Counted from the stretch's first letter, positions 26,567 to 37,410 are shown. The stretch is 64,000 nucleotides of DNA from Halomonas citrativorans (GCF_900163645.1 NZ_FUKM01000046.1:62001-126000); one strand, 5' to 3'. Translations and numbers: made by a program. The notes: generated by a model from the letters alone, not told the origin.

Positions 26567-26863
26567 TCAGCGTCCAAAAAAAAGATGAGAAGATAACAGG
26601 GTCATGGCCAGCGTCAGAGACAGATATACCAGCACCCGCCATGGAATGATGTCATCAAGCTTCGTCACCACGAAAATGACACGGATGAAAATCGTTGTCA
26701 CCACACCGATAAACAGCGAGATTAGCCAGTAAGGAAAGAAGCTACCAAACATGCCGACAGCCGGTGCGGCTGACAAGGCCGGTGCGGCTGCCATCAACAA
26801 AAGGATCGCCAGAAAGATTCTTTTCAGCAGCCGTTCTTTCCTGGCGGCGCCTGCTCTCAGCAC
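26567..26863 (-). CDS. ytcA: YtcA-like small membrane protein of efflux operon
   Basis: This 98-residue protein starts at GTG 26863, supported by a strong AGGAGG five bases upstream. An N-terminal hydrophobic signal-like segment (about 16-32) is followed by the motif APAVGMFGSFFPYWLISL, then two membrane helices. The pattern (a G-x-Y/F-F-P-x-W centre before two helices) resembles E. coli YtcA, which lies beside mdtNOP. E. coli YtcA has a lipobox cysteine; none is present here, so this version would stay a membrane protein with an uncleaved or signal-peptidase-I-cleaved leader. It heads the efflux operon, ending 3 bases before mdtN. Function unknown; a role in assembly or gating is only a guess. 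Confidence 0.7.
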   Translation of the reverse strand: MLRAGAARKERLLKRIFLAILLLMAAAPALSAAPAVGMFGSFFPYWLISLFIGVVTTIFIRVIFVVTKLDDIIPWRVLVYLSLTLAMTLLSSHLFFGR

Positions 26864-27125
26864 CAGAGCCTCCTATTCATTGCAGTCTGCCCCTATCAAA
26901 ATAGTGCCCAACAGGGCCTTTTACTTTTGTCCGATCTTGATGAGGCGATGCACCTGATGCATGCCGTCCCCTAAGCATGCTTACTATGGCATGCGTGGTT
27001 CGCGGCTGTCTATGCCGCCGCCCGCGCTACACGCTATTCCAGCGAACAGCCCTGTTGTTTGCCATGCACTGACGTCAGATAAGCCGCGCTCATCGCAAAG
27101 TGTCCATGTCGCTAGGTACATGTCA

Positions 27126-29045
27126 TCAGATAAAGGGAAGATCAGCGGACGGAGGAAAGATGACGTCTTTACCGTTTACGTCCAACTGGCGGATGTCCAC
27201 CGGGCGGCCCTCATCATCTAACGTCACAAGGCCAATACCGCTGGCGTTCCAAAGCCGCTCCCCCGCGCTTGCTCCGCTGGGGTCTCGCGGGTGGATACTC
27301 AGCTTACGACGTTTGGTAAACCAGTTAAGCGGCGACCATGGCGCGTAGAGCCACCGGTTAAGCCGATCAAAGGTATTTAGCAGTTGCACGGGGAAGGTGT
27401 TCTTGATGCCGCTCGAGGTCACCTGCCATAAATGTGGCGCTCGCTTTTGGCGACGCACAATAATGTCGTAAGCAAACGAGTAGTGCACATCACCAGAGAG
27501 AATCACGTAATTGCCCGGCGTTTTGGAATGACGCCAGATTTGCAGCAATGCATTGGCGGCGCCACGGTGGGCCATCCAGTTCTCGGCATCCACCACCAGC
27601 GGCTTGCCCGCCCAGGTGAACATCTTCTGAACGCCTTCAATCAGCTTTACCCCAAACATGGGGGCTGGCGAGACGATGACAGCGCTTTTGCAACCCAATA
27701 GCGCCTGCTGCATTTCCATCAGCGCCTCCCAATCCATTAAGCCGGATGGCTGTTTGGGGCTACGCTCGCTACGCCAGCGGCGGGTACGGGTATCCAAAAC
27801 AATCAGGGCAGGCGTACCGGGCACCTGAAACTCCCACCCTTGAAAACGCAGTAGCCGTTCGATCAATGCATCCTGCTTAGCGCACACAAGCGGCCCTGGC
27901 TCACGGAACAATTCGGCCGCCTGTTCGACCAGCGGGTTAAGCTTATCCGGTGCATTGCCCCACCCCTGGCAGAGCAAATAGGCCACCAGCGCATTGCCAA
28001 TAATGCGCTTTGAGAACGGATGACCATACGCGCAGCGCTCCCAATCGGCGGTCAGGTTCCAGTCGTCGGTAACATCGTGGTCGTCAAAGATCATCAAACT
28101 GGGCAAATGCGCCATTAACCGAGCACACTGCGGTAACCCGGCCACAAAATCATCTAAAGCCGCCTGTTCCTCGCGATAACGTTGGGCTGCTTTATCGTTA
28201 AGAACAGGCATCGCTGGGGCAATCATTTGCCAAACAACAGGCGACCACACTAAACAATACATGGCGAGCATTTCCGCCAGTGTCATTAGATGATTGGAGG
28301 CGTTCGCCGAGGTAAACACAGGCTTTTTAACACCTCCGAAAAATCGCTCGCGTAGCGCCACGTTACTGGTGACATCGGGCAGCAGCGACTCGCGCTGGTA
28401 ATAGCTATCAGGCGAGGCATAAAGCGCCTGGCTATCCTCCACCGTGGCGCCCTCGAGCCGCTCATCGACTAGCCCCAGGCGTTCAATAAGCGCATGCACC
28501 GCACGCAGCATGGGGCCTGCGACATCATCCACATACACCTGGTCGCCCGTCATTAACAGCCATGCTGGCCACTCTTTCGGCGCTTGCTGCTTGTCCGCCA
28601 ACCAGCTGTCGGCGCGCACTAACCCATCGGCGCTCGCATGGTGAGGCTTACGACACGAACCGTGCATCAACCGGTGATGGCGTGAGGCGATGACAAAGGC
28701 AGGGTAAGCGGCGCCTTCATGGCATAGCCAGGGCGCCCAATCGGGCAGCGCCTGCCACTCCCCCATCGTCGATTGAAGCCGCAGATCGTATTCGATACGT
28801 TCATCAGTGGGTAGCGCCTGCGGCAAGCGCAGATCAATCAAGTGAATAAACGCGTGCCGGCCGATAGGCAGGCACTGGTGATGGTCGCTTAAGCGAAAGC
28901 GCTGCTCATCGCTGCTGCCTGGGAAAAGCACCAGCGACATGTCAAGCGGGCGCGTTGCCACTAACCACAACACCAGGCGTATGGGGCTAATGCGGCGCAA
29001 TAGCGGGCCGACCAATACATCCGGCAACGCATCATCCATTGTCAT
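27126..29045 (-). CDS. PhoD-like metallophosphatase family protein
   Basis: The 639-residue protein has an N-terminal beta-rich region (about 1-150) and a PhoD-like metallophosphatase domain. Metal-ligand motifs are visible: LLMTGDQVYVDD, LMIFDDHDVTDDWN and ILSGDVHYSFAYDI. There is no signal or Tat peptide, unlike secreted PhoD, so the enzyme should act in the cytoplasm or be membrane-peripheral. Proteins of this length without export signals are usually annotated only as alkaline-phosphatase-D-like; the substrate is unknown. The start at ATG 29045 lies 16 bases past the end of the histidine kinase gene (GGGAG nearby), so it may belong to the PepSY-regulator-kinase operon. Confidence 0.85.
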   Translation of the reverse strand: MTMDDALPDVLVGPLLRRISPIRLVLWLVATRPLDMSLVLFPGSSDEQRFRLSDHHQCLPIGRHAFIHLIDLRLPQALPTDERIEYDLRLQSTMGEWQALPDWAPWLCHEGAAYPAFVIASRHHRLMHGSCRKPHHASADGLVRADSWLADKQQAPKEWPAWLLMTGDQVYVDDVAGPMLRAVHALIERLGLVDERLEGATVEDSQALYASPDSYYQRESLLPDVTSNVALRERFFGGVKKPVFTSANASNHLMTLAEMLAMYCLVWSPVVWQMIAPAMPVLNDKAAQRYREEQAALDDFVAGLPQCARLMAHLPSLMIFDDHDVTDDWNLTADWERCAYGHPFSKRIIGNALVAYLLCQGWGNAPDKLNPLVEQAAELFREPGPLVCAKQDALIERLLRFQGWEFQVPGTPALIVLDTRTRRWRSERSPKQPSGLMDWEALMEMQQALLGCKSAVIVSPAPMFGVKLIEGVQKMFTWAGKPLVVDAENWMAHRGAANALLQIWRHSKTPGNYVILSGDVHYSFAYDIIVRRQKRAPHLWQVTSSGIKNTFPVQLLNTFDRLNRWLYAPWSPLNWFTKRRKLSIHPRDPSGASAGERLWNASGIGLVTLDDEGRPVDIRQLDVNGKDVIFPPSADLPFI

Positions 29046-29060
29046 TGCATTTGTTCTCCC

Positions 29061-30428
29061 TTAGCCATGCGCCACCACCGGCAGTTCGACAGTGACCTCA
29101 AGCCCCCCGGCCTCTGCGCGCTGAAGGCGCATTTGGCCATGATAGAGCGTGACCAGGTCCGCCACGATGGCAAGACCCAAGCCACTTTGGGAACGCTGCT
29201 CATCCAGGCGCTTGCCGCGCCCAAGTGCCTCCTGACTCTCTTGTTGCGTCATCCCTGGGCCATCATCACTGACGCTCAACCAAAGCATCTGGTCGACGAC
29301 CCACACCCTAAACGTCACTTCATGGTTTGCCCAGCGTAGTGCATTATCCAGCACGTTGCCGATAAGCTCCTGAATATCCTGGGCATCCAGGTGCACACGC
29401 GGGTGATTTTCCCAGATTTGATGCAGGGTAAGCATGCGACGCTGAGCCAGCCGACTCAGCCCGCTTAACAGCGGTGAAAGCGTGTCGTGCAGCGAAATTG
29501 GTGCAAAGCGGCCACCGTCACCTGCGGCAGATGCCCGTGCCAGGTGATGGCGAACGGCACTGTCCATTCGGGTTAACTCGGCTTCCCAAGCAGCGCGATG
29601 CGCGTCAGGCAACTGGTGGACCAGCAAGCGCATAACACTTAAGGGGGTTTTCAGGGCATGGGCCAAATTACCTGCCGTGTGACGGCCACGCTCAATCAGG
29701 CGCTGGTCGCGGGCCAGTACGGCGTTCATGGAAGCCGCAAGCGTAGCAAGCTCATTAGGCAGGTCTGTTGTCATCGCTGCTGCGCGCCCCTGCTCAACGT
29801 CTTTTAAGTTGGCCTGCATACGCCGCAGCGGCGCAAGCCCCCAGCGCACCTGTAGGCCCAACACGCCTAACAGCAATGCCCCAAGACTGACCAGGCCCAG
29901 CCAGAGCAAGCGCTGGAACTCGCGTATATCGGCCTTCAGCTCGTCATCGCGGGCCGCTACGCTAATATGCAAAGGGGCTTCTAAAGGGGCCAGGTAAATA
30001 TCTCGCTCGACGGTACGCAGTGATTGCCCACGTGGGCCGGGCAACGAGCGCGCGCTCACCTCTTCGTTATCGATGACCGGCAGGCGTTGATCCCACAGCG
30101 AGCGCGAGGTGATCGTGTGCACCTGTTGATCGGTAATTTGCCAGTACCAACCCGAGAAGACCTGGTCAAAAAGTGGGTCCCCAAGAGCGCGGTCATAGCG
30201 CAACTGTTCACTGAGCGGGTCAACGGAAACGCCCGCAATAATCACGTTCAGCGTTGCTTCAAGGCGTTCATCAAACGCCTCGGTCGCCGCGTTTCGATAA
30301 TGATGCGCGAGCAGCATTCCGGCGAGCGGCAAGGCCAGCCCGATCATGACTAAAACGGCCAGCAGCAGGCGAAGGCTAATCGAGCGACCTGACCAGCGCG
30401 TTCGCCAGGAAGGCGTTACGTTGCTCAT
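29061..30428 (-). CDS. PhoQ-like sensor histidine kinase
   Basis: The 455-residue protein has a membrane helix near residues 20-40, a periplasmic sensor region (about 45-165), a second helix (about 165-187), a HAMP-like linker and a kinase core. The phospho-acceptor His lies in LAHALKTPLSVM, the N box in LIGNVLDNALRWA, and the ATP-lid glycines in DDGPGM and GLGLAIV. The sensor region and HisKA type resemble the PhoQ/QseC branch, whose members respond to divalent cations, acid or peptides. The gene overlaps the response-regulator stop by four bases (ATGA), so the two are a coupled pair. Confidence 0.92.
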   Translation of the reverse strand: MSNVTPSWRTRWSGRSISLRLLLAVLVMIGLALPLAGMLLAHHYRNAATEAFDERLEATLNVIIAGVSVDPLSEQLRYDRALGDPLFDQVFSGWYWQITDQQVHTITSRSLWDQRLPVIDNEEVSARSLPGPRGQSLRTVERDIYLAPLEAPLHISVAARDDELKADIREFQRLLWLGLVSLGALLLGVLGLQVRWGLAPLRRMQANLKDVEQGRAAAMTTDLPNELATLAASMNAVLARDQRLIERGRHTAGNLAHALKTPLSVMRLLVHQLPDAHRAAWEAELTRMDSAVRHHLARASAAGDGGRFAPISLHDTLSPLLSGLSRLAQRRMLTLHQIWENHPRVHLDAQDIQELIGNVLDNALRWANHEVTFRVWVVDQMLWLSVSDDGPGMTQQESQEALGRGKRLDEQRSQSGLGLAIVADLVTLYHGQMRLQRAEAGGLEVTVELPVVAHG

Positions 30429-31099
30429 TCGCCGCCTGGCACTTCTGCCAAGAGCCGGTACCCCTGCCCACGCAGGGTGGCAAACCGCCAGGCCCCCAGC
30501 TTGCGACGTAGTCGGCTGATTTGCACATCAATCACGTTTGAGTCGGGCTCATGGTCGCGGTCGTAAACGTGTTCAGAAAGCTCGCTTCGGCTGACGACCC
30601 TGGGAGCGGCATGCATCAGGTAGCCGAGCAGACGTGTCTCCTGGGCAGTCAAGCTTACCGGGCGGCCCGCCAGGCTTACGTGCTGCGTATGAGTATCCAG
30701 GCTGAGTTCACCTACTTTGAGTACCGGATGAGCATGGCCGTGGGTACGCCGCACTAGTGCCCGTAGCCGAAACAACACCTCACCCGGCTCGAAAGGCTTG
30801 GTAACGTAGTCATCGGCACCTGCGGTAAAGCCCGCCGCTTTGTCCGCCCAGCGCTCTCGAGCAGTCAGAATCAGCACAGGCAGATCAATGCCGTCTTCAC
30901 GCCAGGCGGCCAGCCAGCGCGTGCCGTCACCATCGGGCAAACCTACATCAAGTATTACCGTATCGTAGGTTTCGGTACGCACCAAAAAGTCGGCCTCTTG
31001 GCCATTTTCGGCATGCTCAACGACCCAGTCACCGTCACGCAGCGCTTGACTCAGCTCGCGGGCAATCGCCTGATCATCTTCTACCAGCAAACACTTCAT
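30425..31099 (-). CDS. OmpR-family response regulator (PhoP-like)
   Basis: The 224-residue protein has a receiver domain (1-115) with acidic DD near the start, the phospho-acceptor Asp in VILDVGLPDGDG, Thr in LILTARE and Lys in YVTKPF, and a winged-helix DNA-binding domain (about 125-220) ending with VIDVQISRLRRKLG and IRT-like GQGYRL. It is the partner of the kinase encoded next. It overlaps both neighbours: its start shares four bases with the upstream PepSY gene's stop. The likely targets are its own operon and the divergent PepSY gene 31645-32121, though no clear operator was found. Confidence 0.95.
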   Translation of the reverse strand: MKCLLVEDDQAIARELSQALRDGDWVVEHAENGQEADFLVRTETYDTVILDVGLPDGDGTRWLAAWREDGIDLPVLILTARERWADKAAGFTAGADDYVTKPFEPGEVLFRLRALVRRTHGHAHPVLKVGELSLDTHTQHVSLAGRPVSLTAQETRLLGYLMHAAPRVVSRSELSEHVYDRDHEPDSNVIDVQISRLRRKLGAWRFATLRGQGYRLLAEVPGGE

Positions 31100-31482
31100 G
31101 GCGTCATACCTTGTGGGCGGCGCATCTCATTGATACGCACGCCCTCTATTTTCATTAACTGACCATTGTGACCATCAAATTCAAACTCAACCACCTGGCC
31201 TTGTGGACCCAGCAGCTTGATTTCATACTCTACCAGACCCTGCTCGCGCTCTACCTCCACTTCCAGCACGTCTCCCAGATAGTTCGCTTCCAGCCAGTCT
31301 AAAATGGTTTCCAAGGGCACCACCTCCCCGCGGCGCACTTCACTGTGCAGCGTTTCCCAGTGCTGATCACCTACAGCGCTGCCTATCAATATGGCAGCCA
31401 GCAGCGCCCCGCCCATCCACTTGGCAGAGGAGTGGAAGCAGTAAAAGAGTCGGTGCGTGAATTGATGGCGGAGTGACTTCAT
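31096..31482 (-). CDS. PepSY-domain membrane protein
   Basis: The 128-residue protein has an N-terminal membrane anchor (about 22-38) and a periplasmic PepSY domain: VVPLETILDWLEANYLGDVLEVEVERE, then YEIKLLGPQGQVVEFEFDGHNGQLM. PepSY domains bind peptides or inhibit proteases and often accompany two-component systems in proteobacteria. It is the first gene of the operon, overlapping the response-regulator start by four bases. It could modulate the sensor kinase. The start at ATG 31482 is near a divergent promoter region shared with another PepSY gene. Confidence 0.88.
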   Translation of the reverse strand: MKSLRHQFTHRLFYCFHSSAKWMGGALLAAILIGSAVGDQHWETLHSEVRRGEVVPLETILDWLEANYLGDVLEVEVEREQGLVEYEIKLLGPQGQVVEFEFDGHNGQLMKIEGVRINEMRRPQGMTP

Positions 31483-31644
31483 TGGACTAGAATGCCAGAA
31501 GCAACATGAACGCTAGATGAATGGATTGTTCAGCTTGGGGAAATAACCGAAGTGCTATAAATCTTCTGTCGCATTCGCTGAGTGATCTATATCAGACCAC
31601 ATTCATCGGGCAATGCCATTCATTAAGCAAAGAAGGAATTTGAT

Positions 31645-32121
31645 ATGAACGTCATGCAAAAAATGCTGTTGATACCCGCCTCTGCTCTGCTACTCACCGC
31701 GGCAGCAGGCAGCGCTCAAGCAGACGCGCTGTCCATGGATCGGGTTGACGAGGTGCTGGTACCTGCCGTCGATTATGGATTCACCCACTATGAAGAGATC
31801 AGCATTAAAAGCCGTGGACGCGCAGAAGTAGAAGGCTGGCTGGATGATGAGTGGTACGCCGACGTTGAATTTTCACTGGATAATGGCGAAACCCTGAAAG
31901 AAGAGCGTAAACGCTTAATTACCGGCGCGTGGGGAATGAGTGAAGAGGACGTACGCCAGGCGTTGGAAGTGGCGCGAAAAGAGGGCATGAGCGAATTTGA
32001 GGATATCGACATCGATAAGGGCGGCGTTATTGATATCGAAGGCCGGGATGAGAATGGCCGCGAGCTGGAAATAAGCCTGCGTCAAGGCTCTTACGAGATT
32101 ACTGAAATTGACCGCGATTAA
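31645..32121 (+). CDS. Secreted PepSY-domain protein
   Basis: The 158-residue protein has a signal peptide (cleavage near AQA-DALS) and two PepSY-like repeats in an acidic mature part: a first around YGFTHYEEISIKSRGRAEVEGW, a second around EGMSEFEDIDIDKGGVIDIEGRDENG. It is periplasmic and strongly acidic. It is divergent from the PepSY-regulator-kinase operon, with 162 bases between the starts, an arrangement typical of a target gene controlled by the system. An AAGGAATTTGAT ribosome site precedes ATG 31645 and a hairpin terminator follows. Confidence 0.85.
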   Translation: MNVMQKMLLIPASALLLTAAAGSAQADALSMDRVDEVLVPAVDYGFTHYEEISIKSRGRAEVEGWLDDEWYADVEFSLDNGETLKEERKRLITGAWGMSEEDVRQALEVARKEGMSEFEDIDIDKGGVIDIEGRDENGRELEISLRQGSYEITEIDRD

Positions 32122-32170
32122 TAACTGCTAGCGGTAGCACCCTATCGCTGGCTATGTGTTATCACACGGT

Positions 32171-32200
32171 GCGGGCCCTACGGGGTCCGCTTGTGTTTTT
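32171..32200 (+). terminator. Terminator after secreted PepSY gene
   Basis: An 8-bp GC-rich stem with one G-U pair and a 4-base loop (32171-32190) is followed by TTGTGTTTTT. It lies between convergent genes and fits an intrinsic terminator for the plus-strand gene. Confidence 0.7.
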
Positions 32201-32208
32201 ACCACTAT

Positions 32209-33552
32209 CTAGCGACAGTTTTGGCAATTTCCCCGAGCCATAATCGCCTCGGCAATGCGTTCAATTCCCTGCCGGTAGGCGGCCTGTCGATACGTCACTT
32301 TATCCTTTTCTGCGCGCGTTAAGACGCGGCTCGCTTCCTGATCAAGCAGGCTGTCCAAGCGCTTGTTCACTTCTTCCTCCAGCCACTTTTCGCCTGAGCG
32401 ATTTTGCAGCCACTCAAAGTAGCTCACAATCACACCGCCAGTATTGGCCAGTACATCAGGCAGTACCGGAATATCGCGTTTACTCAATGCCTCGTCGGCG
32501 CTGCTGGTGAGCGGCCCGTTAGCAATCTCAAGAATGACGCCCGCCTTTACGTTATCCACATTCTCACTGTGAATCTGGTTTTCAAGCGCGGCAAGCACCA
32601 AAATATCTACATCAAGCGATAACAGCTTGTCGCCTGAAAGTGTCTTACCCAGTTTGCTGTCCGCCAGCTTTCCATGCTTATTCTTATCCTTTTTCGCCGA
32701 ATCAATATTCAGCCCATCCGCGCTGTATATAGCGCCGCTTGTATCCGAGACCGCCACTACTTTGTAACCTCGTTGGCTTGCCAAGCGGGCGAAATGATAC
32801 GCGGCTTTACCGAAGCCCTGCACGGCAATGGTGGTCTCTTCGGGCGTGCGCTCTTCCCGTTCGGCCCATAAATCCAGCACTTTCAACGCTCCGCGACCCG
32901 TCGCTTCTACCCGGCCTGGCGAGCCACCCAGCGCAAGCGGTTTACCGGTGATCGCCGCTGGCGCTTGGGCGCGGACAATATGTTCATACTCATCAATCAT
33001 CCAGCCCATCACCTGGGCATCTGTGTTCACATCGGGCGCGGGGATATCCCGGTCAGGCCCCATGACATCCGCGATGGCGCGAATATAGCCTCTTGCTAAC
33101 CGTTCTCTTTCCAGCGAGGAGAGCGCCTTGGCGTCTACTTGAACGCCACCCTTGCCGCCCCCGTAAGGCAGCCCGACCACGGCACATTTCACCGCCATCC
33201 AAAAGCTCAACGTGGTAACTTCATGCTGGTTAACGTTAGGGTGAAAGCGCACCCCACCCTTGGCTGGCCCTAGGCTAGTATCGTACTGTATCCGCCAGGC
33301 TGGAAAGGCTTTTAAGCTACCGTCATCCATGCGGATCGGTACACTAACTTGAAGCGATAAGCTGGGTTGCATTAGCCGCGCTTGGGCATCCGGATGAATA
33401 TTCAACGCGCCGAACACGGCCTCCAGCCGCGAGCGGGCATCTTCAAACAGCGCCGCACCGGTTTCAGGAGCCAAGGCTTGAGGCACTTTTGGTGCTGCTT
33501 GAGCCTCATGCTTTTTGGACAATTTCTGCTTTTTGGCTTTCGTACTGGCCAT
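32209..33552 (-). CDS. Glu/Leu/Phe/Val dehydrogenase (glutamate dehydrogenase-like)
   Basis: The 447-residue enzyme has a Lys/Ala-rich N-terminal extension (about 1-35), the substrate domain with GPAKGGVRFHP, the catalytic-Lys segment KCAVVGLPYGGGKGGV and PAPDVNTDAQVMGWM, and a Rossmann domain with TIAVQGFGKAAYHFARLA, the nucleotide-binding loop. It catalyses reversible oxidative deamination of glutamate to 2-oxoglutarate and ammonia, or acts on a branched-chain amino acid; the GSPGRVEATGRG segment is usual for glutamate dehydrogenases. Cofactor preference cannot be told. The gene is monocistronic with 214 bases to the divergent DUF1853 gene. Confidence 0.92.
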   Translation of the reverse strand: MASTKAKKQKLSKKHEAQAAPKVPQALAPETGAALFEDARSRLEAVFGALNIHPDAQARLMQPSLSLQVSVPIRMDDGSLKAFPAWRIQYDTSLGPAKGGVRFHPNVNQHEVTTLSFWMAVKCAVVGLPYGGGKGGVQVDAKALSSLERERLARGYIRAIADVMGPDRDIPAPDVNTDAQVMGWMIDEYEHIVRAQAPAAITGKPLALGGSPGRVEATGRGALKVLDLWAEREERTPEETTIAVQGFGKAAYHFARLASQRGYKVVAVSDTSGAIYSADGLNIDSAKKDKNKHGKLADSKLGKTLSGDKLLSLDVDILVLAALENQIHSENVDNVKAGVILEIANGPLTSSADEALSKRDIPVLPDVLANTGGVIVSYFEWLQNRSGEKWLEEEVNKRLDSLLDQEASRVLTRAEKDKVTYRQAAYRQGIERIAEAIMARGNCQNCR

Positions 33553-33766
33553 GGAGGATGCTCCTTTTCCCGAGTAGACGTTAACGCTCCTGTCTCATTA
33601 ACTGCGTATTAGATAAAGCGTAGCAGGTTGGCCCAGGCAAACGCTTTTGCTTGCTAAATTCATGCGTTTTCTCACACTTAACGTATTCGCAGTGATGCCA
33701 AGGGGAGAACATCGTGGAACTGATAACGTGGAAGCAAGAAGGCATCGCGCAGAGAAAATCGAAGAG

Positions 33767-34723
33767 ATGACAGCGCCGGGGGTGTCTCAAATAGCGCATG
33801 ATTTGGCGTGGCTGATAACAGCGCCCGATCTGGTCACGCTCCCGCCGCCCATGCCAAACGGTGGCCGCCCGACGTGTCAGGAGTTGGGCCTGGCCACAGG
33901 GACTGCTGACTGGCTACAGCAAATAACGCCGCTACTCGCAGGCGTTAACCGCCAACAGACAGGCCGCATGGGGCACTACCACGAGCGGCTGTGGCATCTC
34001 CTGCTGGATAACGCGCCTAACACGCGGCTACTCGCCAAAAATGTGCGCATCTTTAAAAAGCGCACGACGCTTGGCGAGCTGGATATGCTTTACCGCACCC
34101 GCGATAACCCGGCGCCCGTGCATCTGGAAGTGGCGATCAAGTTTTATTTGGGCCTGCCTGAAGGCCCCGGCCCGGCCGACAGCCAAAGCCGCTGGATCGG
34201 TCCTGGTGGGCTGGATAGCCTGGCGCTAAAATGCGCTCATTTATGCCAGCACCAACTGCCGCGCTCCATAACGCCCGGGGCACTGGCCACGCTTGCTCAC
34301 TGGCTAACACCCCGCGACATCGCCACCTGCTCGTCCACGGTAGGAGAGCTTCTTACTCATCGCCTCGCCATGCCGGGCGCCTTGTTTTACCCGTGGCATG
34401 CGGCGCTGCCTTTCCCCCAGCACGCTACGCCGAACCATCACCGCGGCAGGTGGTGTTTTTTGCGTGACTGGCCTGCGCTGCGCGATAGCCTGGGTGCGTC
34501 GTTACGCATGGTCTGGTTACGAAAACCGCACTGGCTAGCACCGCCCAGAGCGGAAGATTTTCAACCAGTGGCCGCCGTAATGCCTGGCATTGAGCGACTC
34601 ATCGAACAGTACGGGCCCCAGCAAATAATGCTCTACCTGCCCCACCAGCAGCGCATTGAACGAGTATTCATAGTGCCCAACGACTGGCCCCGCCAAGTAC
34701 CCATTGCCCCCAGAGCAAGGTAG
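33767..34723 (+). CDS. DUF1853 family protein
   Basis: The conserved part begins at MTAPGVSQIAHDLAWLITAPDLV, so ATG 33767 (GAAGAG just upstream) is taken as the start, giving 318 residues; the open frame continues 40 codons further up but those residues do not look conserved. The centre reads RLLAKNVRIFKKRTTLGELDMLYR, then HLEVAIKFYLG. The D, E and K in this segment resemble a PD-(D/E)XK nuclease-like core, an inference from the pattern only. The family is common in gammaproteobacteria and has no known role. The later LRKPHWLAPP segment is also family-like. No gene partner is adjacent. Confidence 0.75.
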   Translation: MTAPGVSQIAHDLAWLITAPDLVTLPPPMPNGGRPTCQELGLATGTADWLQQITPLLAGVNRQQTGRMGHYHERLWHLLLDNAPNTRLLAKNVRIFKKRTTLGELDMLYRTRDNPAPVHLEVAIKFYLGLPEGPGPADSQSRWIGPGGLDSLALKCAHLCQHQLPRSITPGALATLAHWLTPRDIATCSSTVGELLTHRLAMPGALFYPWHAALPFPQHATPNHHRGRWCFLRDWPALRDSLGASLRMVWLRKPHWLAPPRAEDFQPVAAVMPGIERLIEQYGPQQIMLYLPHQQRIERVFIVPNDWPRQVPIAPRAR

Positions 34724-34811
34724 CGCACGCATAAAAAAGCCGCTTACTGATCACAGCAAACGGCGTTTTGATGACGTTCTGTTTCAATCAATACCCGGAC
34801 AAAATCAGGCG

Positions 34812-35951
34812 CTAGATCACGACCAGGTTATCGCGGTGAATCAGTTCATGGGCTTCTACGTAGCCCAAAATAGCCTCAATTTGGTGACTCGGCTGACCCG
34901 CCAACTGACGCGCTTCATCCACGCCGTAATTGACCAGCCCTTTAGCAACCGGCGTGCCCTGCTCATCAACACACACCACCATATCGCCCCGCTTGAACGT
35001 GCCTTTTACACCCCGCACTCCCACCGGCAACAGGCTGGAGCCTTTTTCGCGCAGGACTTTTACCGCCCCGGCATCCAGCATCAGCGTACCACGCACTTGA
35101 AGTTGCCCCGCCAGCCAGCGCTTACGCGCCGCCATCGGTGCCTGCTCCGGATGCAGTAGCGTTCCCAACGCTTCACCACTGATAAGCCGGGTAATGACGC
35201 CTGGCTGGCGACCACTGGCAATCACTGTAACGGCGCCTGAACGTGCGGCAAGTTTGGCGGCACGTACCTTGGTACTCATGCCACCCCGCCCCAGCGCCCC
35301 GCCGCTGCCCGCCACCGCTGCCAAGCGCGGGTCATCTGCACGCCCTTCGGCGATCATCTTGGCATTGGGGTTATGGCGTGGATCGGCATCGAACAGGCCT
35401 TCCTGGTCGGTAAGCAGCAGTAACGCGTCCGCTTCCAGCAGGTTGGCTACCAACGCGCCCAGCGTATCGTTATCGCCAAAACGTATTTCGTCGGTCACCA
35501 CCGTATCGTTTTCGTTGATGACCGGCACCACGCGCATTTCCACCAGCGTGCGCAGGGCCGATAACGCATTGAGGTAGCGTTTGCGGTTGGAAAGGTCGTC
35601 ATGAGTGAGCAGAATTTGCGCAGTGAGCATTTCGTGGCGAGCAAAATGTTGCTCATAGCACTGAGTAAGGCCGTTCTGGCCCACTGCCGCGGCGGCCTGC
35701 AGCTCATGCACCGCACTCGGGCGTGCTTGCCAGCCTAACCGCACCATGCCTGCTGCCACGGCGCCCGAGGAGACCAGCACCACCTCAACACCCTGTTGAT
35801 GAAGCTCAGCAATCTGGTCAACCCAGCCGCCAATAGCGGCTTCATCCAGGCCACGGCCGTCGTTGGTCAGCAGTGCGCTGCCGATTTTCACTACCACACG
35901 GCGCGCACGGCTTAACGCTTCGCGGCCCATCCCCTGCTCATGACTCTCCAT
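34812..35951 (-). CDS. proB: Glutamate 5-kinase
   Basis: The 379-residue enzyme has an amino-acid-kinase domain (about 15-265) with [53 protein letters not shown] and GTGGMSTK-like [12 protein letters not shown], followed by a PUA domain (about 285-370). It phosphorylates glutamate to gamma-glutamyl phosphate, the first step of proline synthesis, and is usually feedback-inhibited by proline. Length and domain order match E. coli ProB. The gene lies 125 bases downstream of obg, as in many proteobacteria. Proline is also a compatible solute in halophiles. Confidence 0.96.
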   Translation of the reverse strand: MESHEQGMGREALSRARRVVVKIGSALLTNDGRGLDEAAIGGWVDQIAELHQQGVEVVLVSSGAVAAGMVRLGWQARPSAVHELQAAAAVGQNGLTQCYEQHFARHEMLTAQILLTHDDLSNRKRYLNALSALRTLVEMRVVPVINENDTVVTDEIRFGDNDTLGALVANLLEADALLLLTDQEGLFDADPRHNPNAKMIAEGRADDPRLAAVAGSGGALGRGGMSTKVRAAKLAARSGAVTVIASGRQPGVITRLISGEALGTLLHPEQAPMAARKRWLAGQLQVRGTLMLDAGAVKVLREKGSSLLPVGVRGVKGTFKRGDMVVCVDEQGTPVAKGLVNYGVDEARQLAGQPSHQIEAILGYVEAHELIHRDNLVVI

Positions 35952-36076
35952 CCGTCTCTACCTTATCAGGCACGTTGTTAACACTATTCAGCAACGCTAT
36001 TAAGCGATGATATTCGACAACAATATTCAACGTCGGCCATTACTGGCAGGCTGAGCAAGCCTGCCGGTTTCGGCCG

Positions 36077-37321
<1,245 letters not shown>

Positions 37322-37354
37322 TCATTGGGCAAGAGGGTTTAAACAGACAAAAAA

Positions 37355-37372
37355 GCCCCGCCATAGCGGGGC
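37355..37372. terminator. Terminator after rpmA
   Basis: A 7-bp GC stem with a 4-base loop is flanked by A-run and T-run on both sides (seven T on plus, six T on minus), a classical intrinsic terminator. It lies between rpmA and obg. Confidence 0.85.
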
Positions 37373-37410
37373 TTTTTTTCATTAACTACGTTCTACGCAA
37401 CCAGAGTTGC

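Noticed and set aside
31572..31624. CATTCG/CATTCAT repeats in the divergent PepSY promoter region as response-regulator sites
   Set aside because: Spacings are 28 and 17 bases, not the 10-11 bases expected for OmpR-type direct repeats.
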